From the IMG/VR virus record IMGVR_UViG_3300004457_000003, positions 1 through 32,539 of that record: a stretch of 32,539 nt of DNA; one strand, given 5' to 3'. Below the pieces are notes generated by a model, which saw only the letters and a list, made by a program, of their open reading frames with translations, made no database searches and had not been told where the DNA came from. Below, in pieces: positions 1-7,956 of this stretch. This DNA is from a virus. How positions within the stretch are numbered: the first letter of the stretch is position 1; each line of letters opens with the position of its first letter. A program made the translations under genes and the position numbers.

Positions 1-2024
1 GATAAGTTGATAACTTTAATAAGTTCTATCTTACAAACGTCCTCCGCGCTGGCGTTATAGTCGGCGATTTTGTTAATCCGATATAAAACGCCGTCCACAT
101 AAACAAGCTTTGAAAAATCAAGCGCATAAATATCGCGGTTCGTCAACCGGATGGTTGCGGTAACCAGGCGGCTGTCCTTATCTGTAATTTCTGCCATATA
201 AGGACTCCAATAAACATTAAACTGATTCACATTTAAAGCGCCGGAAGCCAATACAAAAAATAATTCCTTTGGCGTTCCGAAATGGATATCATTATTAGGT
301 GCATCTGGATCGTCAAGGTGGCCGGCATAACCGTAGGCCGTTTGGCTCGATAATACAGTCGTGCCATCGGTATCTAAAATATTCCACAAAGCCACGCCGG
401 TAACTTTTTTCGTTTGTAGTAAACGAATACAGCTATCTGTATTTTCTTCGACCAGTGTTGTTGTGCCTGTTCGTTTAAAGATAGTAGTATATACTTTTTC
501 TTCGCCGGAATAGCCTACCAACGGCGAGCCTGCAAATATTACTTCAACCGTTGTTTTTTCGTGTGCAAATTCGAACTCCGAATCGTACAGGTACGACCCA
601 TAATTTTGGTTATACCTTTTTTTATACAAATCATTATAGAAGTCGCTATCTTCTTTAAAATTAAATTCGTAATAACGGGAGAGCAACTCAGCCATCGGCT
701 TAATGCGCATAGGCTTTGAACGGTCTATTTTTGCGGAATAGTCCACGCCGTTAAACGGGTTCGCATCGTAGAAGTCTACGAAAGGTGCTATGAATACTTT
801 TTTATCCGAATGCCTATCTTCGTAAATGTACAGGTTGTGCAGCTTCACGATGCTACTGAGGAAATCTTTTTGTAAAACTTTTTTCGGTATCGCGTCATTT
901 ACTTTGATAGTATCGCCGAGCAAAACGGTTGTAGCAATAGCCGCCGCGCTGGTTATATCTATATTCGCTGTAAATTCCGCCGTGGATGCGGCAACCAAAC
1001 TACTGGCAGTTACAACAAAATAATCGCCGGGCGAAAAGGTTATCGCGCTAATTGACAAATCAAATGCAGTCCCTATTTCAGTTACTACTACCTGGTTTAT
1101 AATTACGCCATTTTTTTTTAGAGTTAGCCGCACCGGGTCGGGATAATCGGTGTACGATTCTATTACTACCGTTAGCGCAATATTTGTTACGGTCGGAGTT
1201 GCGCCGGCATAGTTGAAAGTTGCATTATCAGCTGTAGTGAAAGCGCCCAAAGTTCCTGAAGCAAAAACAATATCTTTGCTCGCCGCGCCGGCATTATCCT
1301 GCAACGCCGCCACCCGTGCGAGTATCGCCGTGTTAAGCGCCTGTAAAACTTTTTGCGCATGCGGGATAGTGAGCGCTTTAAACCGATCGGTATCGAAAAG
1401 GGCACATTCATAGTCGTAATCAGCCGCGGTAAAAAGTTTGTCGATGTATTCCTTTGCATACAACGCTGGGCGAAAGGTTCCGTACTTCCAACTATGTTTA
1501 GCGCTCGAATAATTACCGTAGTCAACCAATGGAAATAATACTCCGCTACCGGGTGTCGCATCCCAGCTGGCTGTAATATTCGCAACGCTATATTCCAAGT
1601 CATAGGCCGAGAAATCTAAATCCTCTAGCTTTCTGTTTCCCAACGCGGAAACCAGCCCGCCGAGTTCGCCCGTTACTGAAGCCTCAAACTCTACCGTATC
1701 ACCGTCAACGATAATTTCTAAAATCCTAAATACACCTTTAAATACTTGTATGTTTTCCGAAAAGATTATAGCGCGCGCGCTCACCGCCGCGTTATAGTTG
1801 TAGTTTATATTGGTCGCTGTCGGGTCATAGGTAGCGCCGCTTTCGACCTGAAAAATATTTCCGAATACTTTTTTATTCCTAGCCGTGCCTGGTAATATAA
1901 TCGTTTTTGAATAGGCCGTGTTCTTTGCCCCAAAATCTTTTATATCATCAAGCGCAAAAGTCAGCAGGGTTGAAAAATCGGGGCTGATATCGACCTGATA
2001 TTTTTCTATGAATAGTTCAATCAT
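1..2024 (-). CDS. Large tail (tail-tip/baseplate-like) protein, continues off the left end
   Basis: An uninterrupted frame of 674 codons starts at the ATG at 2024 and leaves the window at base 1 without a stop. Its ATG overlaps the stop of the upstream distal-tail gene (ATGA), so the start is firm. The N-terminal part resembles a Bacteroidetes phage tail protein that follows the distal tail gene: it opens MIELFIEKYQVDISPDFSTL, followed by a long beta-rich region and a Tyr-rich segment around residues 410-450. The last two bases plus base 32539 make a Ser codon and the frame runs into the ORF ending at 32263, so on a circular molecule the product has 766 residues. Its place between distal tail and tape measure supports a tail-tip, host-contact or assembly role. 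Exact function is inferred from order and not from a recognised domain. Confidence 0.75.
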   Translation of the reverse strand, partial: MIELFIEKYQVDISPDFSTLLTFALDDIKDFGAKNTAYSKTIILPGTARNKKVFGNIFQVESGATYDPTATNINYNYNAAVSARAIIFSENIQVFKGVFRILEIIVDGDTVEFEASVTGELGGLVSALGNRKLEDLDFSAYDLEYSVANITASWDATPGSGVLFPLVDYGNYSSAKHSWKYGTFRPALYAKEYIDKLFTAADYDYECALFDTDRFKALTIPHAQKVLQALNTAILARVAALQDNAGAASKDIVFASGTLGAFTTADNATFNYAGATPTVTNIALTVVIESYTDYPDPVRLTLKKNGVIINQVVVTEIGTAFDLSISAITFSPGDYFVVTASSLVAASTAEFTANIDITSAAAIATTVLLGDTIKVNDAIPKKVLQKDFLSSIVKLHNLYIYEDRHSDKKVFIAPFVDFYDANPFNGVDYSAKIDRSKPMRIKPMAELLSRYYEFNFKEDSDFYNDLYKKRYNQNYGSYLYDSEFEFAHEKTTVEVIFAGSPLVGYSGEEKVYTTIFKRTGTTTLVEENTDSCIRLLQTKKVTGVALWNILDTDGTTVLSSQTAYGYAGHLDDPDAPNNDIHFGTPKELFFVLASGALNVNQFNVYWSPYMAEITDKDSRLVTATIRLTNRDIYALDFSKLVYVDGVLYRINKIADYNASAEDVCKIELIKVINL

Positions 2025-3163
2025 CGTGACTGGGTTTTATAAGCGGTGCCGAAATTTAAGTCGATGCCGAGGCTTTTTGTGCCATCCACTATATGTTCGC
2101 ATTGTTCATAATTAGTCGCAGCCATTACGACTGGATATAACACCTCGCTATCTTCCAGGTATACAAGCGGGCTGGTAACCAGTTGGGCCAGCCATTGAAA
2201 ATCCGTGTCGCTCAATAGGTCAGTGTATATCCTTAATTTTTCTTTAAACTTGATGGCAAAGCTGGTTTGCTGTTCGTGCATGATACTGCCGGTCTTAAAC
2301 GTAACGGTACCGGAACCGTCCACACGATAGCCGGCCTGCTGATAGTCTTTTCTCTCGATGTCAAAAGTTTTTTTCCGCGCCTTATTAAATAACATCGTTT
2401 CAAATCCGCCGTACTTATTAAGAAAATGTACGGGGTAATTCGTGTAATTACCAGTGCAGATTATCCGCACGGTGTACGTAACACCGCCGACCGCTACCGT
2501 ATAACCTGTTGATGCGCTCGTAAAGTTTCCCGAGTAATCCGTATTAATTGCGCCCGGTGAAATATTAAGCACCTGCAAAGTATTGGCCGCCGTTGGTGTT
2601 ATTGTCTTTGTTCGTGTGGCTGTGCCGCCGGTTATTACTACGGTAAACGGCGTAGTGGTGGCGCTGAAGTATGGCAAATAAAAATTATTGTTCGTGAATA
2701 ACAAATCAAACGTAGTGTCGCGGACCGTCAGCGGCTTTGCCGTCAGGCTGGATATTGCGCTGGTTCCTGCGGTCCTGCCGTTATAATGATTGAAATATAC
2801 GCGGGGTGAATCGGTATGTACCACGGCACCCAATGTGCCGCCGTATTCTTCGCGCAATTTTACTACCACGGAAACAGAAAACGCACCCTCGCCAAGCTCC
2901 TGCGCTAATATCCCGCTGCCGGTCGGGGCCAGCGAGGCCGCAACATAACCCCTAACAATATTACCGATATCAAAAATACCGTAACCAGTAGCAGGATTCG
3001 GCATTACTTTGCCGGTAAATTCAAGCGTACCGTTGATATACACTTCATATACGTACTTGTAATTTACATAAGTAACCGGGTCGGCGGCGTGCGCATCGGA
3101 GGCTGTATAAACGAGCGCATCATTTACGCTGCTATATGCTGCCGGGGTGGCTGATAGTGTCAT
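2021..3163 (-). CDS. Distal tail-like protein
   Basis: A beta-rich, Thr/Gly-rich protein of 380 residues with few charged stretches until the C-terminal 130 residues. These contain a pattern I associate with Bacteroidetes phage tail proteins: a PVHFLNKYGGFE segment, a basic KARKKTFDIERKDY segment, then a LLSDTDFQWLAQL helix. It sits between a small tail gene and the large tail-tip gene, with which it overlaps by four bases (ATGA), so the two are translationally coupled. This is the position expected of a distal tail (Dit-like) or baseplate hub component linking the tail tube to the tip. No enzyme motif is visible. The family assignment is by resemblance and context only. Confidence 0.6.
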   Translation of the reverse strand: MTLSATPAAYSSVNDALVYTASDAHAADPVTYVNYKYVYEVYINGTLEFTGKVMPNPATGYGIFDIGNIVRGYVAASLAPTGSGILAQELGEGAFSVSVVVKLREEYGGTLGAVVHTDSPRVYFNHYNGRTAGTSAISSLTAKPLTVRDTTFDLLFTNNNFYLPYFSATTTPFTVVITGGTATRTKTITPTAANTLQVLNISPGAINTDYSGNFTSASTGYTVAVGGVTYTVRIICTGNYTNYPVHFLNKYGGFETMLFNKARKKTFDIERKDYQQAGYRVDGSGTVTFKTGSIMHEQQTSFAIKFKEKLRIYTDLLSDTDFQWLAQLVTSPLVYLEDSEVLYPVVMAATNYEQCEHIVDGTKSLGIDLNFGTAYKTQSR

Positions 3164-3169
3164 AAGTTT

Positions 3170-3475
3170 TTAATTTTCTCTTAACTGAAATTTTATTGCT
3201 TTGTTTTTCGCTTTCTCAATAACGCCGCGATGATAGGCCTGTACCGCTTCCATCCCGCCGCGCTTATACGCGTCCTTTAACTGCTGCTTGTGTTCTACGG
3301 CCACCATTACCGGAACTTCGATTTGGTAAAGTTCTTCATCCGATTTTACAAACTTTTCAAGCGGCGTGAGTTTAAGCTCCCAACCGGCCATTAATACTAA
3401 TTCTGTTTTCCACTCAAACACGGTAGGCATGCCCGCCGCTACTTCGTTTAACTTACTTGCAATTTGTTTGTTCAT
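3170..3475 (-). CDS. Small tail-module protein, unknown function
   Basis: A 101-residue soluble alpha/beta protein with no signal peptide, membrane segment or recognised motif. The C-terminal half is helical and basic (KDAYKRGGMEA, then VIEKAKNKAIKFQLREN). It lies 2 bases after the HK97 gp10-like gene and 6 bases before the distal tail gene, all on the minus strand, so it belongs to the tail operon. In many siphophages this slot holds a tail completion or assembly factor, but nothing in the sequence proves that role here. Confidence 0.6.
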   Translation of the reverse strand: MNKQIASKLNEVAAGMPTVFEWKTELVLMAGWELKLTPLEKFVKSDEELYQIEVPVMVAVEHKQQLKDAYKRGGMEAVQAYHRGVIEKAKNKAIKFQLREN

Positions 3476-3477
3476 AG

Positions 3478-4116
3478 CTATTTGTTTAAAAAATTAATGA
3501 TATCAATTTTTACCGCTTCGCCCATTTCCTTTTCGATAACGATTTGCATTTCCTTTGTCGCATCCCTCCAAAAGTTTGTCGGCTTCAGCCCTTTGCGCCG
3601 GATAAAGAATGCCACCTTAACCGCTTCTTTAACCTCCGCGCTTTCGATTCTTTTACCCCGTTTTTCACGGTGCGAAATTCCTACCTTAACATTCCTGGCG
3701 CTGCTACCTTCCCGGGCCAGCCATTCCATCAATGATTTTACAAACGGGGTAATACCTCCCGTATGTTTGCCGCGCTTGCCCTGCCGGAACTGAAACCTGC
3801 TGCCACGGTTCACCGCCCAGCCATTCACGCCCTCGTCAACAAAACTAGCGTAGCTGGCCGCCTGAATACCGATGCTGTATTTAGTTCCGTCAATCGTTAC
3901 ATTGGTAGGCTTTAAGCTATCGGATAGCCGCCCGCTGCTCGCCGCGTCTGCGGCCTCCAGTTTTTCGATAAGCTTATCAATGTACATTGCCGCCAGCGCT
4001 TCCAAGGTAAGGGCCGTGTCTTTAAACTTAACCTCGTTAAGGTCGGACTTATCCGCGCCAAGAAGGTCAAAGAACCCCTCGTCTATTGCCTGGTGTTGTA
4101 CTTTGGATAAGCTCAT
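3478..4116 (-). CDS. HK97 gp10-like tail completion/head-tail joining protein
   Basis: A 212-residue protein. A helical N-terminus of about 60 residues precedes the part that resembles the gp10-like family: a TKYSIGIQAASYASFVDEG strand pair with the characteristic YA..VDEG motif at roughly residues 80-100, a basic glycine-rich loop, and a C-terminal GLKPTNFWRDA motif followed by a long helix. Family members cap the tail tube where it meets the head. Its ATG overlaps the stop of the preceding gene (4113-4116). The 30 or so residues before the core and the basic insert make it longer than the usual ~130-150. Confidence 0.6.
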   Translation of the reverse strand: MSLSKVQHQAIDEGFFDLLGADKSDLNEVKFKDTALTLEALAAMYIDKLIEKLEAADAASSGRLSDSLKPTNVTIDGTKYSIGIQAASYASFVDEGVNGWAVNRGSRFQFRQGKRGKHTGGITPFVKSLMEWLAREGSSARNVKVGISHREKRGKRIESAEVKEAVKVAFFIRRKGLKPTNFWRDATKEMQIVIEKEMGEAVKIDIINFLNK

Positions 4117-4781
4117 TTATATAGTTCTTTTAAATATTCCTGCTCACTTTTTAAATAGGCCAAATCATTTAAGGCCTGAATAATCGGCAGCCCGAACACC
4201 TCATCCAATTTCACGCCCTCGTGTTCCGCCACCCGTTTTGCCGAGTGGATCCAGCCGTATTGTCTCAAAAACGGATGGTCAGCCGTTGGCCGCTTGATGT
4301 CCTCGCTCAAATCTTCCGGCGGCATATCGAACAATCCGTCATAGGCTTTGAGTAGCTCGGCAAAGGATTCTAAAAACACCAACAAATCAGGTAGCACACT
4401 ACGGGCAGAACCATTTAAAATCTTGCCTGCCTTTTCGATATGCTCGCCCTTATCCTTCGACAAACTGGCCGCAATCAAATGCAGCCCGAAAATAGGGCCA
4501 AACCTTTCGAGCCAGTATTGAATTTCTATAAACTGGCCGAAAGTAATCTTAAAAGCATCAGCCTGAAACTTCCTGTGGATATACCACCAGCGGCGGCGGC
4601 GCTGGCGTTCCATCAAGCGGCCGGCGAGTAGCCCGTAGGCTGAAAATATACCCAATGGCATTTTGTCTACCACCTCACCCGGCAGCTTATTGATAGCACA
4701 AATAAGCAGGGCCATGCGCTCTATATCATCGCTTTCTGATTCGTTCAATGCGGCATACCGCTGCCATTCGCTTAACTTCAT
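4113..4781 (-). CDS. Helical tail-module protein, unknown function
   Basis: A mostly helical 222-residue protein with a very basic RLMERQRRRRWWYIHRKFQ patch near residue 55-73 and an acidic C-terminal third. No enzyme motif or membrane span is visible. It starts 42 bases after terL, and its stop codon overlaps the start of the gp10-like gene. Tail assembly chaperones and head completion proteins often occupy this type of position, but I do not recognise the family. The W..YIH and GQFIEIQYWLERFG segments would be good seeds for a profile search. Confidence 0.6.
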   Translation of the reverse strand: MKLSEWQRYAALNESESDDIERMALLICAINKLPGEVVDKMPLGIFSAYGLLAGRLMERQRRRRWWYIHRKFQADAFKITFGQFIEIQYWLERFGPIFGLHLIAASLSKDKGEHIEKAGKILNGSARSVLPDLLVFLESFAELLKAYDGLFDMPPEDLSEDIKRPTADHPFLRQYGWIHSAKRVAEHEGVKLDEVFGLPIIQALNDLAYLKSEQEYLKELYK

Positions 4782-4823
4782 CGATATATAGTAGGGAAAA
4801 TTGATCTTTTATTTATACTTTTT

Positions 4824-6014
4824 TCATAACCATTCGTCGGGGTCGCCGCCAAAAGAATATTGCCCGCCAACTTCCAGCTTTTGGAAGGCATTAACGGCAA
4901 GGGCCAAACTCATTACACAGTCATCATGGAATCCGGAAGGCGCGCCGTATTTTACCCCGGTCGCAGAGTATTGATATTCGATAACCTCCAGCTCGTCCTG
5001 AATAGGACCGGCGGGGAAAAACACCGTTTTAGTGTGGACCGCATCAACCAACCTTAACATTAATTGTTGCTTGCTGGTAGTGGTGAACTTAAACCCGTAC
5101 ATGTTTGTAAAACCTTTTTGTAAATCCTCAACAATAGCATCGCCTACGCCGGTAGAATCAATATTGATTGCCGCATCCCGGTCGAGCCTTAAGATTGCCG
5201 CTTTTGTTTGATGCCAGTCTTTTTGGAACCGGTCGAAATACGCAACAGCCCCGTTTTCATCAAGGCCTATTATGACAGTCCAGTCCACCGATTTTGCTAA
5301 GTCAATGCCGTAAAACTTTGGCGTCTTGCTACTCAGCGGCCTGATACAATGGGTAATATAATCAATACCAAACGGATTCGCGGCATTCTCCATCGGATTG
5401 GCCATATATTCCTGTTCAAAAACAGCTTTCGGCAAATGTTTTTTTGCATCGTCTATTTCAGAAGCGTCAATATATGGGTTATCGTAGGTAGAAAATTTAA
5501 AGGCCTCCCAGTCTTGTGATCCGCCGTTAAGATATAGCGAGTAAAAGTAATTTTTTCCACGTGGTGTGCTTAGGAATATTGCACGCCCCTTGTAGTCGGT
5601 AAGCGTGGGCCTGATTGCCGATAGCCACCCGTCCTGAAGGTGTACAATGAAACTGGCTTCGTCAATGATAGCAAGGTGGAACTTAAGGCCACGCATTGCG
5701 TCCAGGTTTTCCCCAGTAAAGAATCTGATTGAACCGCCGGTAATGAATTCTATTAGTAAATCCTGCTCGTTTTTTTTATAGAGCTCTGCCGGTAGGTTTT
5801 CTAAAATTTCTTTAAAGAATATTTTGCCGAGTTGATAGGTCGGCGTTATATACGCAACCTTCCGGGCTTCGATACTTTCGTCAATGCTGATTGCCTGGCT
5901 TATTAAACTCTTACCGAAGCGGCGACCACACATCAAAACCCGGAACCTGGCCGTGCTATCTAAAATAGTTTTTTGCGCCGGGTGTGGCTCGGGAAGTGTT
6001 ACTTCGATGGTCAT
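4824..6014 (-). CDS. terL: Terminase large subunit (ATPase-nuclease)
   Basis: The DNA-packaging motor, 396 residues. The ATPase half shows a Walker A-type CGRRFGKS (29-36), Walker B LAIIDEA (114-120, D118/E119 catalytic) and coupling motif LSTPRG (148-153). The RNase H-like nuclease half shows three acidic positions: YGIDLAKS (D238), IDSTGVGD (D286) and FHDDCVMS (D364/D365). At 396 residues it is compact but has all motifs of both domains. Its ATG lies next to the stop of the terminase small subunit. It cuts and translocates phage DNA into the prohead through the portal encoded at 25122-27122, which is unusually distant on the map. Confidence 0.93.
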   Translation of the reverse strand: MTIEVTLPEPHPAQKTILDSTARFRVLMCGRRFGKSLISQAISIDESIEARKVAYITPTYQLGKIFFKEILENLPAELYKKNEQDLLIEFITGGSIRFFTGENLDAMRGLKFHLAIIDEASFIVHLQDGWLSAIRPTLTDYKGRAIFLSTPRGKNYFYSLYLNGGSQDWEAFKFSTYDNPYIDASEIDDAKKHLPKAVFEQEYMANPMENAANPFGIDYITHCIRPLSSKTPKFYGIDLAKSVDWTVIIGLDENGAVAYFDRFQKDWHQTKAAILRLDRDAAINIDSTGVGDAIVEDLQKGFTNMYGFKFTTTSKQQLMLRLVDAVHTKTVFFPAGPIQDELEVIEYQYSATGVKYGAPSGFHDDCVMSLALAVNAFQKLEVGGQYSFGGDPDEWL

Positions 6015-6476
6015 TTATTTGGCCCGAATGATTTTTATTTCGGTAACCTCGTTTTTATTTTCGGTCTTTTCAACAAGCCCGTTCAAACGCTGTGTTATTG
6101 ATGGATTATATACGCCAGCCATGCCTCCGGCGATTTGGTCTTCACGGATTATTTTACGTATCACTGCGCAGACGCTAATAAAAGCAGGGTATTCTACCTT
6201 ATTATAAAATATTTCGTCTATATTAGAATATATCTTTTTCCGATAACAATAGATATTAAAACCCTCAAGGCTCAAAGGTTTTTCTTTCTCCCTTTCTACC
6301 TGCTTACCAGCACCGCCTACCCAGTCAACAACAATAAAAGGCTTTGATTTTACCTCGACAGTATAATCGTCAAAGTGCTGCATCAACCTTTCAGGTGATT
6401 CTATTTTCAACGGCCTGCCTGGCGGCCTACTCTCCGGTTTCGTCGGGCTGGTCTTTAAGGCTTTTTTTGCTGCCAT
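6015..6476 (-). CDS. terS: Terminase small subunit
   Basis: A DNA-recognition packaging subunit of 153 residues when started at the ATG at 6476; the frame stays open upstream, but the next candidate start is a weak TTG. The N-terminus is basic and proline-rich (RPPGRPLKIESPERL), as in many phage small terminases. A GFNIYCYRKK segment and a C-terminal IAGGMAGVYNPSITQRLNGL helix pair follow. It is immediately followed by terL, the canonical arrangement. Its coding sequence contains one copy (6337-6363) of a 27-base sequence found again in the sigma-like gene (6968-6994). Confidence 0.8.
   Translation of the reverse strand: MAAKKALKTSPTKPESRPPGRPLKIESPERLMQHFDDYTVEVKSKPFIVVDWVGGAGKQVEREKEKPLSLEGFNIYCYRKKIYSNIDEIFYNKVEYPAFISVCAVIRKIIREDQIAGGMAGVYNPSITQRLNGLVEKTENKNEVTEIKIIRAK
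6337..6363. repeat. 27-bp exact direct repeat, copy 1 (in terS)
   Basis: This 27-base sequence, starting AAAGGCTTTG and ending CGACAGTA, is repeated exactly at 6968-6994, 631 bases away. Here it is read as TVEVKSKPF in terS. In the other copy it is read in a different frame. Confidence 0.9.
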
Positions 6477-6687
6477 TGTTTGACTTGTTGAAATTGTTAA
6501 AAACAAAATTTACCAAATGATTTTTACACTCCAGGCAGCCGCGCCAAGAAAAATCACCGTTGGGCGAAATTGAAAGTGCTATCTTTTCGAACCTTTCGGC
6601 CTCAGCATCGGAAAGGTGGCAATCAACCCCGGCGGCTGCACGTTCCTGAAAATGGGCCACGGAGGCGAGGTAGTCTTTGTCAGTCAT
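6427..6687 (-). CDS. Small protein upstream of terS, unknown
   Basis: An 86-residue protein, overlapping the sigma-like gene by 8 bases at its start and terS by about 50 bases at its end. The first ~55 residues form an acidic helical region, followed by a CLEC pair and an Asn/Lys-rich tail. The two cysteines (RGCLECKNH with a nearby histidine) could bind metal, but one CxxC alone is not a finger. The position between sigma-like factor and terminase suggests a packaging or late-gene accessory. Function not recognised. Confidence 0.5.
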   Translation of the reverse strand: MTDKDYLASVAHFQERAAAGVDCHLSDAEAERFEKIALSISPNGDFSWRGCLECKNHLVNFVFNNFNKSNNGSKKSLKDQPDETGE

Positions 6688-7150
6688 AGATTAATTTTTT
6701 GATTTTTTTGCGTGCTTTTATTACCGTTTCGTAAATCGAAGTTATTGGAATGCGGGTAACCTCTGAAACCCGTTTGTATGTGCCGTGCTGCGCATATAGC
6801 TTTAAAATTTCCGCAGGGTAAAAAGGTAGCTTATCAAGAGGCACTTGTACCTCTTCTTCTGTTATTACTGGCGTATCTTCAAACGATTCTACCAGTACTA
6901 AGTTTCCTACTTCCTTTGTCCATTTCGTTTCTTTGAATCGTAACGTGTTGTAAATAATTTTCGCGATAAAGGCTTTGATTTTACCTCGACAGTAAAGGTC
7001 TACTATTTCCGGCTCAGGTTTTTCTAAAAGAATTAAAAACACATGCTGTTTTAAGTCATCCCGAATGTGCGCCGGCTGAACCTTCTTTAAGCAGTCCGAC
7101 ACCTCCGCCGATTGATACAGGTTATCGATGATTTGGCGGGCACTTATCAT
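6680..7150 (-). CDS. Sigma-70-like small transcription factor
   Basis: A 156-residue protein with the layout of a minimal sigma-70-like factor. An N-terminal helical region with a hydrophobic-acidic face (HIRDDLKQHVFLILLEK, then GKIKAFIAKIIYN) recalls region 2. An acidic linker follows. The C-terminal helix-turn-helix ends in SIYETVIKARKKIKKLI, like region 4. Many Bacteroidetes phages carry such a gene just before the terminase genes. It probably directs RNA polymerase to phage promoters, plausibly late ones. The alternative is a terminase-linked HTH protein without polymerase contact. It contains the second copy of the 27-base repeat (6968-6994). Confidence 0.6.
   Translation of the reverse strand: MISARQIIDNLYQSAEVSDCLKKVQPAHIRDDLKQHVFLILLEKPEPEIVDLYCRGKIKAFIAKIIYNTLRFKETKWTKEVGNLVLVESFEDTPVITEEEVQVPLDKLPFYPAEILKLYAQHGTYKRVSEVTRIPITSIYETVIKARKKIKKLIYD
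6968..6994. repeat. 27-bp exact direct repeat, copy 2 (in sigma-like gene)
   Basis: Exact copy of 6337-6363. In this gene it is translated as YCRGKIKAF, so the two copies use different reading frames and the identity cannot come from shared protein sequence. Confidence 0.9.
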
Positions 7151-7160
7151 GCCGATAAAG

Positions 7161-7523
7161 TTAGTAATAAGTTTTCAAATTTTCATCAATTATTTTTTTA
7201 GCATCTTCGAACCCGTAGGCAATTTGGCATTTTATACCCCGGCTGGCCCATAGGTCAGAAATGGCGGCTTGTTTTTCCGATTGCACGCCGTTTACCGTTT
7301 TCAACTCCAGGAACCAAATTTGGGGCCTTAAAACGCCATTTACGGCGTGGAGCAAAAAAAGGAAATCCGGCACACCGGCCAATACACCCATTGCGAATAG
7401 TTGCATCCTGTGGCGGTCGGAGGTTGGGGCCTCGTTGGGGATGTGGAAATACATGCGGCGGAGCGCTGGGTAGTTTTGATTCACATACCTGTGAACGGCG
7501 GCTGTAAGTTGGTTTTCTGTCAT
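7161..7523 (-). CDS. VRR-NUC family nuclease
   Basis: A 120-residue stand-alone VRR-NUC domain of the PD-(D/E)XK nuclease fold. Visible motifs are HIPNEA (28-32), GVLAGVPDF with the catalytic Asp at 53, FLELKT with the Glu73-x-Lys75 pair, and the following Gln85 in QSEKQ. Length is typical of phage single-domain members, which are structure-specific nucleases acting on DNA junctions or flaps. It starts 430 bases downstream of the primase-helicase across the AT-rich gap, and ends 10 bases before the sigma-like gene. A role in resolving replication or recombination intermediates before packaging is inferred. Confidence 0.88.
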   Translation of the reverse strand: MTENQLTAAVHRYVNQNYPALRRMYFHIPNEAPTSDRHRMQLFAMGVLAGVPDFLFLLHAVNGVLRPQIWFLELKTVNGVQSEKQAAISDLWASRGIKCQIAYGFEDAKKIIDENLKTYY

Positions 7524-7956
7524 GGTTGATATTTTGGTTATTACCTCAATTACTCCATTTTTGATATTTTCCTATTAATATTTAGAAAATAAAAAAACAT
7601 TTTATAAATATTAGAGTTTGCAATATTACATACTACTACTAATAATAATAACTATATGTAATTAATAGAAAAAAATAAAGTAATAAAGTAATATTAATAT
7701 AATTATTTAATAATCAATAGTTTATAATTACTTTATTATTACTCCATTATAAAAATAGTATTAAAATAAGGTAATTTATTACCCCATTTTACCCTTTTGG
7801 TATATACTATTTTTATAATATGACTTAACATTTTATTAACTTATTATATTAATAAAAATATCTTATTAGAAATTTTCTAAAGTATATAAAAAAATCTAAT
7901 ATATTTTTAGGCTGATATATAACTTTTCTTTAATACATTTTAAAAAAATGGAGTAA
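7524..7956. other. AT-rich non-coding region with repeated ATTACYCCATT motif, candidate origin
   Basis: The only gene-free stretch over 300 bases. It is extremely AT-rich: only 21 G/C in the 180 bases from 7561 to 7740. An 11-base motif ATTACTCCATT occurs at 7549-7559 and 7738-7748, once inverted at 7947-7957 touching the stop of the primase gene, and with one mismatch (ATTACCCCATT) at 7778-7788. Next to the last is the palindrome GGTAATTTATTACC. Low-melting DNA, iteron-like repeats and adjacency to the primase-helicase fit a replication origin. A promoter or regulator region for the packaging genes is the alternative. No ORF, tRNA or clear terminator is seen. Confidence 0.55.

Noticed and set aside
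1187-1603. 138-codon minus-strand ORF inside the large tail gene
   Set aside because: It is out of frame with the 674-codon reading that spans the whole region and has atypical composition (many Arg/Met/Leu).
7524-7956. CRISPR array or tRNA in the AT-rich gap
   Set aside because: No regular repeat-spacer spacing and no cloverleaf or CCA-type features; repeats are only 11-mers at irregular distances.
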